37,932 nt of DNA from Deltaproteobacteria bacterium (lineage in GTDB: Bacteria > Myxococcota_A > UBA796 > SXON01), in the NCBI GenBank assembly GCA_947486185.1, contig CANKTH010000044.1, positions 1 to 37,932 on the forward strand, read 5' to 3'. This document shows, in pieces, positions 1 to 8,800 of the stretch; positions within the stretch are counted from its first letter, which is position 1; every line of letters starts with the position of its first letter. Under the pieces are notes generated by a model that saw only the letters and a list, made by a program, of their open reading frames with translations, was not told the origin of the DNA and made no database searches. Made by a program: the position numbers and the translations under genes.

Positions 1-830
1 CTCTGGCCGTCACCGTCGTCGTCGTAACAGTCGGTGGTCTCATCGACCGTGCCGTCACAATCATCGTCGATGCTGTTACAGAATTCGGTGGCGCCCGGAT
101 GGATTGAGCTGTCTCCGTCGTCACAGTCGTTGTCGTCCTCAGCGTAGCCGTCCCCGTCGTCATCCTGGGCCGAGCGGCTGTTGACCGTGAAAAAGATCTC
201 ATCGCTCGCGATGTTTCCGTCCACATCCATGACGGTGGCCGTCAGCCGGTGCGCGCCTATCGAGAGCTTTGCCTCGCACACCGCGGTCCCCGCTGCGTTG
301 GGCGCGGGCTCGCAGAACACACCGTCCACGTCGGACTCGAGCTCTACCGTCAACTGAACGGCGTCGTCCTGCCGGTCGGAGACCACCACCTGGAACTCGT
401 AGTCTTCCCCTTCTACCGTATATTCGCCCGCGATCGGCCGTACCCACGCGATCTCGGGCGGCTGCTCGATCTCCTGCACGGTGATGGCTACCGTGTCGCT
501 CCCGGATTTGGACTCGCTGTCCACCACCTTGAGCAGGAGCGCGTGGGTGCCCGCGGAGAGGGTGATGGCAAAGAGGATGTCCCCGCTGGAGTCCGGGCTC
601 CCTTCGACGAGGCTGCCCTCGAGGTCGCTGCCCAGCACGTAGACCAGGCTCTCGGGCGGATCCTGATAATCGTCGGCGGTAGCCGAGAACGTGATCGGCT
701 CGCCGAGCTCGAAGGATTGCCCGGTCACCGGCTCGAGGATGCTCACCTCGGGCGGGGTGTTGACCTTGTGGATACCGCCGCCTTCGTTACACGCGAGCAG
801 TAGGATCAACGGGAAAGAACCGGACTTCAT
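1..830 (-). CDS. MopE-like repeat lipoprotein, C-terminus cut by window edge
   Basis: The reading frame is open from an ATG at 830 to the left edge, giving 276 visible residues; the stop lies outside the window. The N-terminus MKSGSFPLILLLAC is a lipoprotein signal with lipobox LLAC, so the protein is probably anchored to a membrane on the cell surface or in the periplasm. Two Ig/PKD-like stretches follow, then the first DDDCDG-type repeats (CNSIDDDCDGTVDE, YDDDGDGQ), which resemble the putative metal-binding motif of Methylococcus MopE and many myxobacterial proteins. GGAG lies about 7 nt before the ATG. The gene starts 38 bp after the stop of the upstream paralogue (869-3694) and shares its whole domain order, including the shared phrase LTATVMDVDGN, so this is a tandem duplication, probably in one operon. 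Binding of Ca or Cu is inferred from the motif only; no enzymatic role is visible. Confidence 0.85.
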   Translation of the reverse strand, partial: MKSGSFPLILLLACNEGGGIHKVNTPPEVSILEPVTGQSFELGEPITFSATADDYQDPPESLVYVLGSDLEGSLVEGSPDSSGDILFAITLSAGTHALLLKVVDSESKSGSDTVAITVQEIEQPPEIAWVRPIAGEYTVEGEDYEFQVVVSDRQDDAVQLTVELESDVDGVFCEPAPNAAGTAVCEAKLSIGAHRLTATVMDVDGNIASDEIFFTVNSRSAQDDDGDGYAEDDNDCDDGDSSIHPGATEFCNSIDDDCDGTVDETTDCYDDDGDGQ

Positions 831-868
831 GGGCTACTCCGATAGCGGGGTCGGGCTCGGGACGGAGC

Positions 869-3694
869 TCAGCGGCAGGACTGGGTGCGGGACGTCGAGC
901 TGGAGTACGTGCAGAAGGTGCCGCTGAAGGTGATGGAGCACCCGGAGCGCCAGGTGCTTGAGCCGGCGCACGCCGGCACCGACGAGCTCCAGCCGTCCGT
1001 GGTGGTGCCGAGGCAAGCGAGCGGGCAACTGTAGGTGTTGTCGTACCGTTTGTCGGCCGTACCATCACAGTTGTAGTCGTAGGAGCCGTCCCCGCGATCC
1101 ACGGTGTAGTAGGTCGTGGCGCCCGGGTTCGCGTTGGAGTTGCTGTCGTAACAGTCCGTGTTGTTGAGCGCGGTGTAGAGCCCGGAGCCCGAACAGAGGC
1201 ACTTCGACGCCCGGGCGCTGGTGCCGTAGCTATCGCCGTCCCCATCGTAGTAGTAGGCGGTGCAGGACGAGGCGTTCTCTTCGTCTACCGCGCCGTCGCA
1301 GTCGTTGTCGCGGCTGTCGCCGCAGGCCTCGGTGGCCGCCGGGTTGACCGCCGCGCGCGTGTCGTCACAGTCCGACGAGACGGCGGTGGTAGAGCTTGGC
1401 TGGCTGCAGCCTAGCGTGGTGGTCGTGCCGCCGTAGCCGTCCCCATCGGCGTCGCGATACCAGATGGTGTCGGGGGAGATGGTGGCGTCGCTGTCGTTAC
1501 AGTCGTCGTCGTTGTCGGTGTAGCCGGGGGGCGCGCTGCACGCCTCGGCGGTCACGCTCGACGTGCCGTAAGTGTCCCCGTCACTGTCGAGATAATACAC
1601 GGTGCCGACCCCTTCGTCGGCGGTCCCGTCGCAGTCATCGTCCACGCCGTTACAGGTCTCGGTCGAGCCTGGGTTGATGCTCACTTCGGTGTCGTCGCAA
1701 TCGTTGCTGGAGCCAACATAACCCGAAGGAGCCGAGCAGCCGTCGGAGCTGACGCTGGCGTCGCCGTACAGATCGCCATCGGCGTCGAGGTACCAGAGAG
1801 CGGTCACGTCTTCGTCGACGCCACCGTCACAGTCGTCGTCCACGAGGTTACACGCCTCGGGCGCGCCGGGGTAGACGGTGCCGACCGTGTCGTCACAGTC
1901 GGTGGCGTCGGACACGTAGTTGGAGGGCGCCGCGCAGGTGTAGATCGCGCCGCTCGGATCGCCATGACCGTCGCGGTCCCCATCGAGGTGCCACTCGGCG
2001 ACGTCGAGGGCGTCGTCCTCATCGACGTCACCATCGCAATCGTCATCGGCACCGTTACAGACCTCGATCGCGTCGGGGTAGATGTTGGCGTCGTCGTCGT
2101 CACAATCTTCGTCATCCAACACATACCCGGCGCGACCCTCGCAGGCGTACTCGAATTCGGTGGGATCCCCGTAGGTGTCGCCGTCGTTGTCGAAGAACCA
2201 CACGCCGACGTCCACCGCGGTGATATCGTCGATCGCCCCGTTACAGTCGTCGTCAATGGTGTTGCAGTACTCAGCCTCACTCGGGTTGACCGCGTCGTTG
2301 CTGTCGTCACAGTCAGTGCTGTTGGACACCGCGCCCACGGGCGCGGTGCAGGAGAAGACCGGCGCGGCGAGATCGCCGTAGCCGTCGCTGTCGGCGTCGG
2401 TGTACCAGGTGAGCGCGTCCACCGCGTCGGACTCGTCGGCGATGCCGTCACAGTCGTCGTCGATGCTGTTGCAGAACTCGCTCGCGGCTGGCGAGATCGA
2501 CGCGTTGCCGTCGTTACAGTCGCCGGTGGCGAGCGTGGTGCAGGCCGACGAGGCCGACCCGGCGCACGAGGCCGTCTCGCAGAAACAGTCCCCGTCGTCG
2601 TCGTAGCCGACGGTGCCTTCGTCGATCAGACCGTCACAGTCGTTGTCCGCACCGTCCGCGATCTCCGGCGCGCCCGGCCAGGTGGCGGCCACGGTGTCGT
2701 CGCAATCGCCCGCGAGGTCGGTGTAGCCGTCCCCGTCATCGTCGTAGCAGGAGGTTCCGTTGTCGATCACGCCGTTACAATCGTTGTCGAGGTTGTCACA
2801 CGCCTCGGCCGCGCCGGTGTAGCTGCGGGGGTCCCCGTCGTCACAGTCGCCGCTCGCCTCGGTCTGGCCGTCCCCATCGTCGTCGTAACATTCGGTACCT
2901 TCGTCGACCGTCTCGTCGCAGTCGTCGTCAACCCGGTTGCAGGTCTCCTCGGCGCCCGGATGGACTGAGATGTCCGTGTCGTCACAGTCGTTGTCGTCTT
3001 CGGTGTAGCCGTCCCGGTCGTCGTCGGTCGCGGAGCGGGAGTTGACAGTGTAGTAGACCTGCTCGCTCGCGAAATTGCCGTCGACGTCCATCACGGTGGC
3101 GGTGAGGGTGTGGGGCCCCACCGAGAGATCCGCGTCGCACCGGGCGGCCCCTGCGGCGTCTGGGATTGGCTCGCAGAAGACGCCGTCATGGTCGCTCTCG
3201 AGCTCGATCGTGAGCAGGTTGGCGGTGTCCTGGAGGTCGGAGACCACCACCGAGAACTCAAAATCGATCCCTTCGATGCCATACTCCCCAGGGATCGGCC
3301 GCACCCAAGCGATCGACGGGGGCTGGGCCAGCGCCGCGATCGTGATCGCGATGCTGTCGACCGCCGACTCGGCGTCCCCGTCGACCACCTTCACGGAGAT
3401 AGCGTGGGTCCCGAGCGACAAGGACGCGCTGGCCGCGAAGATGTCTCCCGCGGCGTCGGGCGTACCTTCGGCGATCACACCGTCAATATCCGAGCCCAGG
3501 TAGTATGTGAGCTCCTCGTTGACGGTCTGGTCGTCCTCAGCGACGGCAAGGAAATCCACGGCTTCGCCCTGCTCGAAGGATCCCCCGCTCACCGGCTGGA
3601 CAAAACTGACGGTGGGCGGGTTGTTGACCTTACGGAACTCGCCGCCGTTGTCACACGACCACAGGGCGAACAAAACGATGGGGGAGCAGCGCAT
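869..3694 (-). CDS. MopE-like multi-repeat secreted lipoprotein (941 aa)
   Basis: The N-terminus MRCSPIVLFALWSC reads as a short lipoprotein signal (LWSC is a fair, not perfect, lipobox). Residues about 25-215 form two beta-rich Ig/PKD-like stretches, each opening with a PP-x-[IV] strand. From about 220 onward there are roughly ten Asp/Cys repeats of the form C-N-x-x-D-D-D-C-D-G-x-x-D-E followed by D-x-D-G-D-x-Y-G. The spacing of acidic residues is EF-hand-like and the two Cys in each unit could form a disulphide. The last 50 residues are Cys/Ser-rich and unlike the repeats. This fits the MopE/putative metal-binding motif family common in Myxococcota surface proteins. GAGG lies 7 nt upstream of the ATG. 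The tandem paralogue at 1-830 follows 38 bp downstream. Metal binding or adhesion is inference. Confidence 0.88.
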   Translation of the reverse strand: MRCSPIVLFALWSCDNGGEFRKVNNPPTVSFVQPVSGGSFEQGEAVDFLAVAEDDQTVNEELTYYLGSDIDGVIAEGTPDAAGDIFAASASLSLGTHAISVKVVDGDAESAVDSIAITIAALAQPPSIAWVRPIPGEYGIEGIDFEFSVVVSDLQDTANLLTIELESDHDGVFCEPIPDAAGAARCDADLSVGPHTLTATVMDVDGNFASEQVYYTVNSRSATDDDRDGYTEDDNDCDDTDISVHPGAEETCNRVDDDCDETVDEGTECYDDDGDGQTEASGDCDDGDPRSYTGAAEACDNLDNDCNGVIDNGTSCYDDDGDGYTDLAGDCDDTVAATWPGAPEIADGADNDCDGLIDEGTVGYDDDGDCFCETASCAGSASSACTTLATGDCNDGNASISPAASEFCNSIDDDCDGIADESDAVDALTWYTDADSDGYGDLAAPVFSCTAPVGAVSNSTDCDDSNDAVNPSEAEYCNTIDDDCNGAIDDITAVDVGVWFFDNDGDTYGDPTEFEYACEGRAGYVLDDEDCDDDDANIYPDAIEVCNGADDDCDGDVDEDDALDVAEWHLDGDRDGHGDPSGAIYTCAAPSNYVSDATDCDDTVGTVYPGAPEACNLVDDDCDGGVDEDVTALWYLDADGDLYGDASVSSDGCSAPSGYVGSSNDCDDTEVSINPGSTETCNGVDDDCDGTADEGVGTVYYLDSDGDTYGTSSVTAEACSAPPGYTDNDDDCNDSDATISPDTIWYRDADGDGYGGTTTTLGCSQPSSTTAVSSDCDDTRAAVNPAATEACGDSRDNDCDGAVDEENASSCTAYYYDGDGDSYGTSARASKCLCSGSGLYTALNNTDCYDSNSNANPGATTYYTVDRGDGSYDYNCDGTADKRYDNTYSCPLACLGTTTDGWSSSVPACAGSSTWRSGCSITFSGTFCTYSSSTSRTQSCR

Positions 3695-3720
3695 GGGGGC
3701 ACCTCAGAGGGCTTTGGCAC

Positions 3721-3749
3721 GGTATCGCCGAACGTGAAGAGAGTGTCAA
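3721..3749 (-). promoter_or_regulatory. Candidate sigma-70-type promoter for the MopE-like genes
   Basis: On the minus strand TTGACA (3749-3744, a perfect -35) is followed after 17 bp by GATACC (3726-3721, a weak -10). Transcription would start near 3713, about 20 nt before the ATG at 3694. The spacing is right but the -10 matches TATAAT at only three of six bases. Confidence 0.4.
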
Positions 3750-3756
3750 CGCGGAG

Positions 3757-3786
3757 TTGACCAGAGAGGATGATCGTTTGTAATGC
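3757..3786 (+). promoter_or_regulatory. Weak candidate promoter toward the SDR gene
   Basis: TTGACC (3757-3762) and TAATGC (3781-3786) are separated by 18 bp on the plus strand, back to back with the minus-strand promoter candidate. It would drive the SDR gene at 3938 with a leader of about 145 nt. The rest of the 243-bp gap (3695-3937) holds an imperfect 20-bp tandem repeat (about 3859-3898) and no gene. Confidence 0.22.
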
Positions 3787-3937
3787 GTCAAGCAACGCCT
3801 GTCCCCGCCTCGGTCTTCAGCCGTAGGCAATCGTGGGCGGCCACGCCTCGAAGGCGAAGGCCAGCCGCCGGCGTCCGAGGCCCAGCCGCCGGGCACCAGC
3901 GGTCAGCCTCCGTTAGGGCGGCGCACCGAGGTCCACC

Positions 3938-4780
3938 ATGAGGTCCGCCGTATTCTGTGAAGGTCTGCTCGAGGGGAAGGTCGCGCTGATCACCGGCGGG
4001 GGCACGGGCATCGGCGCCGGCGTCGCACGGGAGCTCGGGCGCCTGGGCGCCAGGGTGGTCATCGCGTCCAGGAAACTGGAGCACGTCGGACCGGCGGCGG
4101 CGGGCCTCGGTGCCGAGCTCGGTCGACCGGTCGACGGGCGCGTCTGCGACATCCGGGACCGGGACGCGGTGGACCGACTCGTTGAGGGTGTGAAGGCGGA
4201 GCACGGCCGGATCGATCTGTTGATCAACAACGGCGGCGGCCAGTTTCTGGCGCCCGCCGAGACCATCCGGCCGCGCGGCTGGGACGCGGTGATCGAGACC
4301 AACCTCACCGGGACCTGGAACCTGACCCGCGCGGTTTTCGATGCTTCGATGCGAGAGAACGGTGGTCGGGTGGTCAACATCACCATGCTGACCACCCGCG
4401 GTTTTCCCGGCATGACCCACTCGGTCGCGGCGCGCGCCGGGGTCGAGGCGATGACCCGAACGCTCGCGGTGGAGTGGGCACCGTACGGGGTGACGCTCAA
4501 CGCCGTCCAGCCGGGACTGATCTTGTCGTCGGGCATGAACAACTACCCGGACGGCGCAAACATGGCGCGGGAGCTTCAGTCGGAGATCCCGCTGAAACGC
4601 CTGGGAACCGTAGACGAGATCGCTTGGATGGTCGCCTTTCTGGTGTCGCCCGCCGCGGCCTATGTGACTGGCCAGGTGTTCGTCGTCGATGGCGGGCGGA
4701 CGCTCTGGGGCAGCACCTGGCCGCTGTCGGACCCCGACGCGCTGCCGGAGGTGGTGATCCCGAAGGAGCCGTGGGAGTAG
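3938..4780 (+). CDS. SDR-family enoyl-CoA reductase, PECR-like (280 aa)
   Basis: This is a short-chain dehydrogenase/reductase with a Rossmann fold. The cofactor motif TGGGTGIG is at residues 19-26, followed by VVIASRK, whose basic end suggests [17 protein letters not shown] starts at about residue 96, and the C-terminus carries [10 protein letters not shown]. These phrases and the segment around [15 protein letters not shown] closely match mammalian peroxisomal trans-2-enoyl-CoA reductase (PECR), which reduces 2-enoyl-CoA in fatty-acid metabolism. As in that protein, the usual Y-x-x-x-K pair is replaced: S162 and R166 occupy the positions. GAGG lies 6 nt before the ATG. The gene stands alone between divergent and convergent neighbours. 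Function as a 2-enoyl- or 2,4-dienoyl-CoA reductase is inferred from remembered family sequence; the fold is certain, the substrate is not. Confidence 0.9.
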   Translation: MRSAVFCEGLLEGKVALITGGGTGIGAGVARELGRLGARVVIASRKLEHVGPAAAGLGAELGRPVDGRVCDIRDRDAVDRLVEGVKAEHGRIDLLINNGGGQFLAPAETIRPRGWDAVIETNLTGTWNLTRAVFDASMRENGGRVVNITMLTTRGFPGMTHSVAARAGVEAMTRTLAVEWAPYGVTLNAVQPGLILSSGMNNYPDGANMARELQSEIPLKRLGTVDEIAWMVAFLVSPAAAYVTGQVFVVDGGRTLWGSTWPLSDPDALPEVVIPKEPWE

Positions 4781-4801
4781 CGGCGCGCCGCGACAGCGGC
4801 G

Positions 4802-4829
4802 TTGCGGAAGGAGGCTACGACTTCCGCAA
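4802..4829. terminator. Perfect 9-bp hairpin downstream of the SDR gene
   Basis: TTGCGGAAG (4802-4810) and CTTCCGCAA (4821-4829) form a perfect 9-bp stem with a 10-nt loop, 21 bp after the SDR stop. There is no T-run on either side, so this is a structural guess at a bidirectional terminator between convergent genes rather than a classical intrinsic terminator. Confidence 0.35.
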
Positions 4830-4840
4830 TGAGCCCGCTG

Positions 4841-4999
4841 CGCGCCCGGGCGACCGGAGCGCGGCGTCAGCCGGTCCCGAGCGCCGAGCCGAAGGCGAGG
4901 CGCGCGGACCGAGGCCGCCCCGCAGGGGTACGCCGGCCGAAGGGCGGCGGGCCCCGGAGGGTGAGGCGGCCGAGCGCGGAGGGGGCCCTTGGGCGCCCA
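4841..4999 (+). repeat. 159-bp direct repeat, copy 1
   Basis: This non-coding, GC-rich element matches 20539-20697 over its full 159 bp with no gaps and about eight mismatches by eye (near 95% identity), in the same orientation. It opens just inside with the palindrome CGCCCGGGCG (4843-4852) and ends with TGGGCGCCCA (4990-4999). It lies between the convergent SDR and His-rich lipoprotein genes, ending 14 bp from the lipoprotein stop. Both strands happen to be open over much of it, but the frames have no start context or recognisable product. It is probably a dispersed intergenic repeat family; copy number elsewhere is unknown. Confidence 0.85.
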
Positions 5000-5013
5000 C
5001 CGCCCGCCCCGTG

Positions 5014-5805
5014 TCAGTGGGCGTGGCCCCCGTGGTCGTGCCCGCCCGCGGACGCGCCCCCCGCGTTGAACCCAAGCGAGAAGCTCTCTTCTCCCACCTT
5101 CACGTCCACCGTGACCGGCCGACTGCCCGCGCCCTCCGCCTTCGCTGAGAGCATCCCGGTCGCCGCGTCGAAGGTCAGCGGGAGCACGGTCTCCCCGTCC
5201 TTCACCGAGCCGCTCGCGGCCGCGGCCACCGCGACACGTTTGGCATCGGTGAGCCAGAACCGGTACTCACCGTCTTTGGCGGCGTACTCCACGTGGTAGT
5301 CGCGCCACATGCTCACCTGGCCGCCGTGGAGCGAGGTGTGGTCGTGCTCCGCCAGCCCCACCGAGGCGGTCTCGAAGGTGACGCTCTGGGCCTTTCCGTC
5401 CGACGTGAGGGTGAGCACCGCGCTCGCCCGGTCGCGCTGCGCGAGCTTCGCCACGGCGTGGAGGTGGTCACCCATCGGCGACAGCGTCACGGTCTCCACC
5501 CCGCCTGGCCCCTGGATGACCGCGGTCCCCGAGAAGCCCGCTACGGGAAGCGCGTTCTGAGCGCTGTCGGAGACGTAGAACATGATCCCGCCGGGCATGA
5601 ACAGCGCCTCGACGTGGTGCTGACCCACGGTCTTGACCATGCCGCCGTGGGGGCTCGCGTGTGCGTGTTCGCCCGAGGCGTGGCCCGCGGCCTCCGCCGC
5701 GGGTGCGGCGGGCGCGGGAGCTGCGGCGGGCGTGGGGCTCGGCGCCGGTGGGGTCGGTTCGGATGAGCAGGCGGTGAGGACAAGAAGGGGGAGCAACAAA
5801 CGCAT
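5014..5805 (-). CDS. His-rich metal-binding lipoprotein with two HGG...HVE modules (263 aa)
   Basis: The start chosen is the internal ATG at 5805, with GGAG 6 nt upstream, because it begins a clean lipoprotein signal MRLLLPLLVLTAC; a longer frame would add about 90 residues antisense to the next gene's end. After a Pro/Ala linker (residues about 15-45) come two related modules, one with SPHGGMVKTVGQHHVEALF and one with SLHGGQVSMWRDYHVEYAA. Each pairs HGG with HVE and is followed by beta strands. The C-terminus GGHDHGGHAH is a His cluster. It is the last gene of the minus arm, 56 bp after the CzcA-like pump. The likely role is to bind or buffer metal ions in the periplasm for the pump. That role is inferred from His clusters and position; I do not recognise a named family. 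Confidence 0.85.
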   Translation of the reverse strand: MRLLLPLLVLTACSSEPTPPAPSPTPAAAPAPAAPAAEAAGHASGEHAHASPHGGMVKTVGQHHVEALFMPGGIMFYVSDSAQNALPVAGFSGTAVIQGPGGVETVTLSPMGDHLHAVAKLAQRDRASAVLTLTSDGKAQSVTFETASVGLAEHDHTSLHGGQVSMWRDYHVEYAAKDGEYRFWLTDAKRVAVAAAASGSVKDGETVLPLTFDAATGMLSAKAEGAGSRPVTVDVKVGEESFSLGFNAGGASAGGHDHGGHAH

Positions 5806-5861
5806 CGGGGTCTCCAGAACACAGGGGTCAGTGGACGTGCCGCATCGGGCGGCGTGAGCGA

Positions 5862-8800
5862 TCAACGGTCGAGTGGATCCTCCCCCTCCGCGCCGTCGAC
5901 GAAGCTCCGCAGGGCCTCGCCGCCGTAGCGCAGGAATACGGTCGGCGTGACGACCATGTCGAGCAGGGTCGAAGAGATCAGCCCCCCGAGGATGACCTGG
6001 GCGACCGGCGTCAGGATCTCCTTTCCCGGGGTGCCCGCCGCGAACGCGAGCGGGATCAGGGCGATACCGGCGCACAACGCCGTCATCACAACCGGCACCA
6101 GGCGCTCGAGCGAGCCACGCACCACGAGCTCGGGGCCGAAAGCTTCCCCTTCAAAACGGGCGAGGTGGATGTAGTGCGAGATCATCAAGATGGTGTTGCG
6201 CGACGCGATGCCGCACAAGGTGATGAAACCGACCAGGGTAGCGACTGAGAGCGGCTGGCCTGAGATCCCGATCGCGGCGACCGAGCCGATGAGCGCGAGC
6301 GGGATGTTGAGCAGCACTTGCAGCGTCAGGGCATGACTTCGGAAGTGCGCAAAGATCGCTGCGTACATCCCCGTCAGCGAGATCAACGACAAGAGCGCGA
6401 TGGTCCGGCTCGCCGACTGCTGGCTCTCGAACTGCCCGCCGATGGTCCAATAGTAGCCGGTCGGCAGCGCGAGCCCGTCGAGCGCCGCCTGGATGTCCTG
6501 GACGACGCTCCCGACGTCGCGCCCCGCGGTGTTCGCCGAGATAGCGATCCGCCGCTGACCGTCTTCGTGCACGACCTGATTCGGGCCGGTTCCGGCCGAG
6601 ATCTCCGCGAGCTGGCCGAGCGTGACCGCGCGTCCGTCCTCCAGGGCCACCGGCGCGATGCCGATACGGTCGATGTCCTCACGCCAGCCGGGCGCGTATC
6701 GGGTCACCAGGTCGAGGCTACGCACCCCATCGAGCACCTGAGCCACCCGGACGCCACCCAGCGCGGTCTCCAGGTCCTCCGCGAGATGCCCAGGGGCTAC
6801 GCCGAACCGTCGCGCGGCGTCGCGGTCGATCCGGACCTGGACCTGAGGGATGAGCACCTGACGCTCGACCTGCAGATCGACCAGCCCGGTGATCGGCGTG
6901 AGCCGCTCCGCGACCCGCGCCGCCTCTGTCCGAAGGGTCGCCAGATCAGGTCCGAAGATCTTGATCGCGATCTCCGCCCGCACCCCCGAGAGCAGGTGGT
7001 CGAGGCGGTGGCTGATCGGCTGGCCGAGGTTGACCACCACACCAGGCAGCCGGGCGAGGCGGGATCGGATGTCGGCCCGGACCTCGTCGCGCGGTCGCCC
7101 GCCCGGATGGAAGTCCACGTCGATCTCGGTGTAATGGACACCTTCGGCGTGTTCGTCCATCTCCGCACGCCCGGTCCGACGGCCCGTGCTCTTCACCTCC
7201 GGGATCTCGAGCATGAGGCGTTCGGCCAGCGTGCCCAGCTTGTCCGACTCGCTGAGGCTCGTGCCCGGCGTCGCCAGCAGGTTGACGGTGGCCGTACCCT
7301 CGTTGAAGGGAGGCAAGAAGCTCGTCCCGAAGAAGGGCAAGCTGGCCGCCGCGGCGAGCACCGCGACCGTGGTGGTGACCATCACCGTCCTGGGTCGCGG
7401 GAGTGCCCAGACGAGCACGCGGCGATCCGCTGCCTTCAGCGTCCGTACCAGCCAGCCATCTTCGTGCGCTTTCGCCTGGGTCATCTGCGGGAGCAGGTAG
7501 GAGGCCAGGACGGGCGTCACCGTGAGCGACACCACCATCGAGGCCAGGATCGAGGCGATGTACGCGATGCCGAGGGGTGCAAAAAGCCGGCCCTCGATGC
7601 CTGAAAGGGCAAACAGCGGGATGAACACGAGGATCACGAGGATCGTCGAGAAGACGATGGAGCTCCGCACCTCGACGCTGGCGTCGAGGATCACCCGGAG
7701 GGCCGGCCGCGGCGTCAGGCTCGCCCGGTTGACCCTGAGCCGACGGTAGACGTTCTCGACGTCCACGATCGCGTCGTCCACCAGCTCGCCGATCGCCACC
7801 GCAAGACCGCCGAGCGTCATCGTGTTGATCGTCAAGCCGAAAGCCTGGAGCGCGAGCGCCGCGACGACCATCGAGAGCGGGATGGCGGTGAGCGTGATGG
7901 CCGTGGTCCGGATGTTGAGCAGGAAGAGGATGAGGATGACGGTGACGAGGACCGCGCCGTCGCGGAGCGCCTCCTCGACGTTCTGCACCGAGGCCTCGAT
8001 GAAGTCGGCCTGGCGGAAGAGCGTCACCACCTCCACCCCCGCCGGGAGCCCGCGCCGAAGCTCCTGAAGGGCGTGCTCGACCTCCTCGGTGAGCCCGATG
8101 GTGTCGGTCCCCGGCTGCTTCTGCACCGACAGGATCACCGCGGGGTTGCCATTGACCCCCGCGTCGCCCCGTTGGGTGCCGATCCCCCGACGCAACTCGG
8201 CAACGTCGGCCAGCGTGACCGCCGCGCCATCCACCCACTTGACCACCGTGTCGCCGATGGCCGCGGGATCCGCCGTGCGCGCCAGGTTCCGTACCACGTA
8301 CTCCTGGCTCTGTTGCTCCAAGAAGCCGCCGGTCGTGCTCCCCTGCGCTTCGGCGGCGGCCTCGCGCACCTCCCCTAAGGTGAGCCCACGTTGGGCCAGC
8401 CGGTCGGGGTGAACCTCGACGTGGAGCTGCTCCACCCCGCCGCCGATCGCGATCACCTGGGAGATCCCCCCGATCGAGAGGAGCCTCGGTCGGAGCGTCC
8501 AATCCGCCAGCGATCGGAGGTCGGGCCCGGGCACGCTGCTCTCGGGCGAGACCACCCCGATGAGCAGGATCTCGCCCATGATCGAGCTCACCGGGCCCAT
8601 CGCCGGCACCACGCCCTCGGGAAGCTGCTCCTCGACCTGACTCGTACGCTCCGCCACCTGTTGGCGGGCCCGGTAGATGTCCACGTCCCAGCCGAATTCG
8701 ACCCAGACCACCGATAGGCCGACGGCGGACTGGGAGCGGACCCGCTCGACCCCCGGGGCGCCGTTCATCGCGGTCTCGATCGGCCGGGTCACCAGGAGCT

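Noticed and set aside
1964..2968. 334-aa plus-strand open frame rich in Val and Gly
   Set aside because: It is the complement of the Asp/Cys repeats of the MopE-like gene; the composition is a mirror of GAC/GTC codons and there is no RBS or domain.
3829..3917. Possible third copy of the 159-bp repeat
   Set aside because: Only short shared words such as CGAAGGCGA were found; order and length do not match.
4802..5299. Protein-coding interpretation of the direct repeat (165-aa plus frame)
   Set aside because: It reads antisense into the His-rich lipoprotein, is Arg/Pro-rich, and the equivalent frame in copy 2 continues differently; the element looks non-coding.
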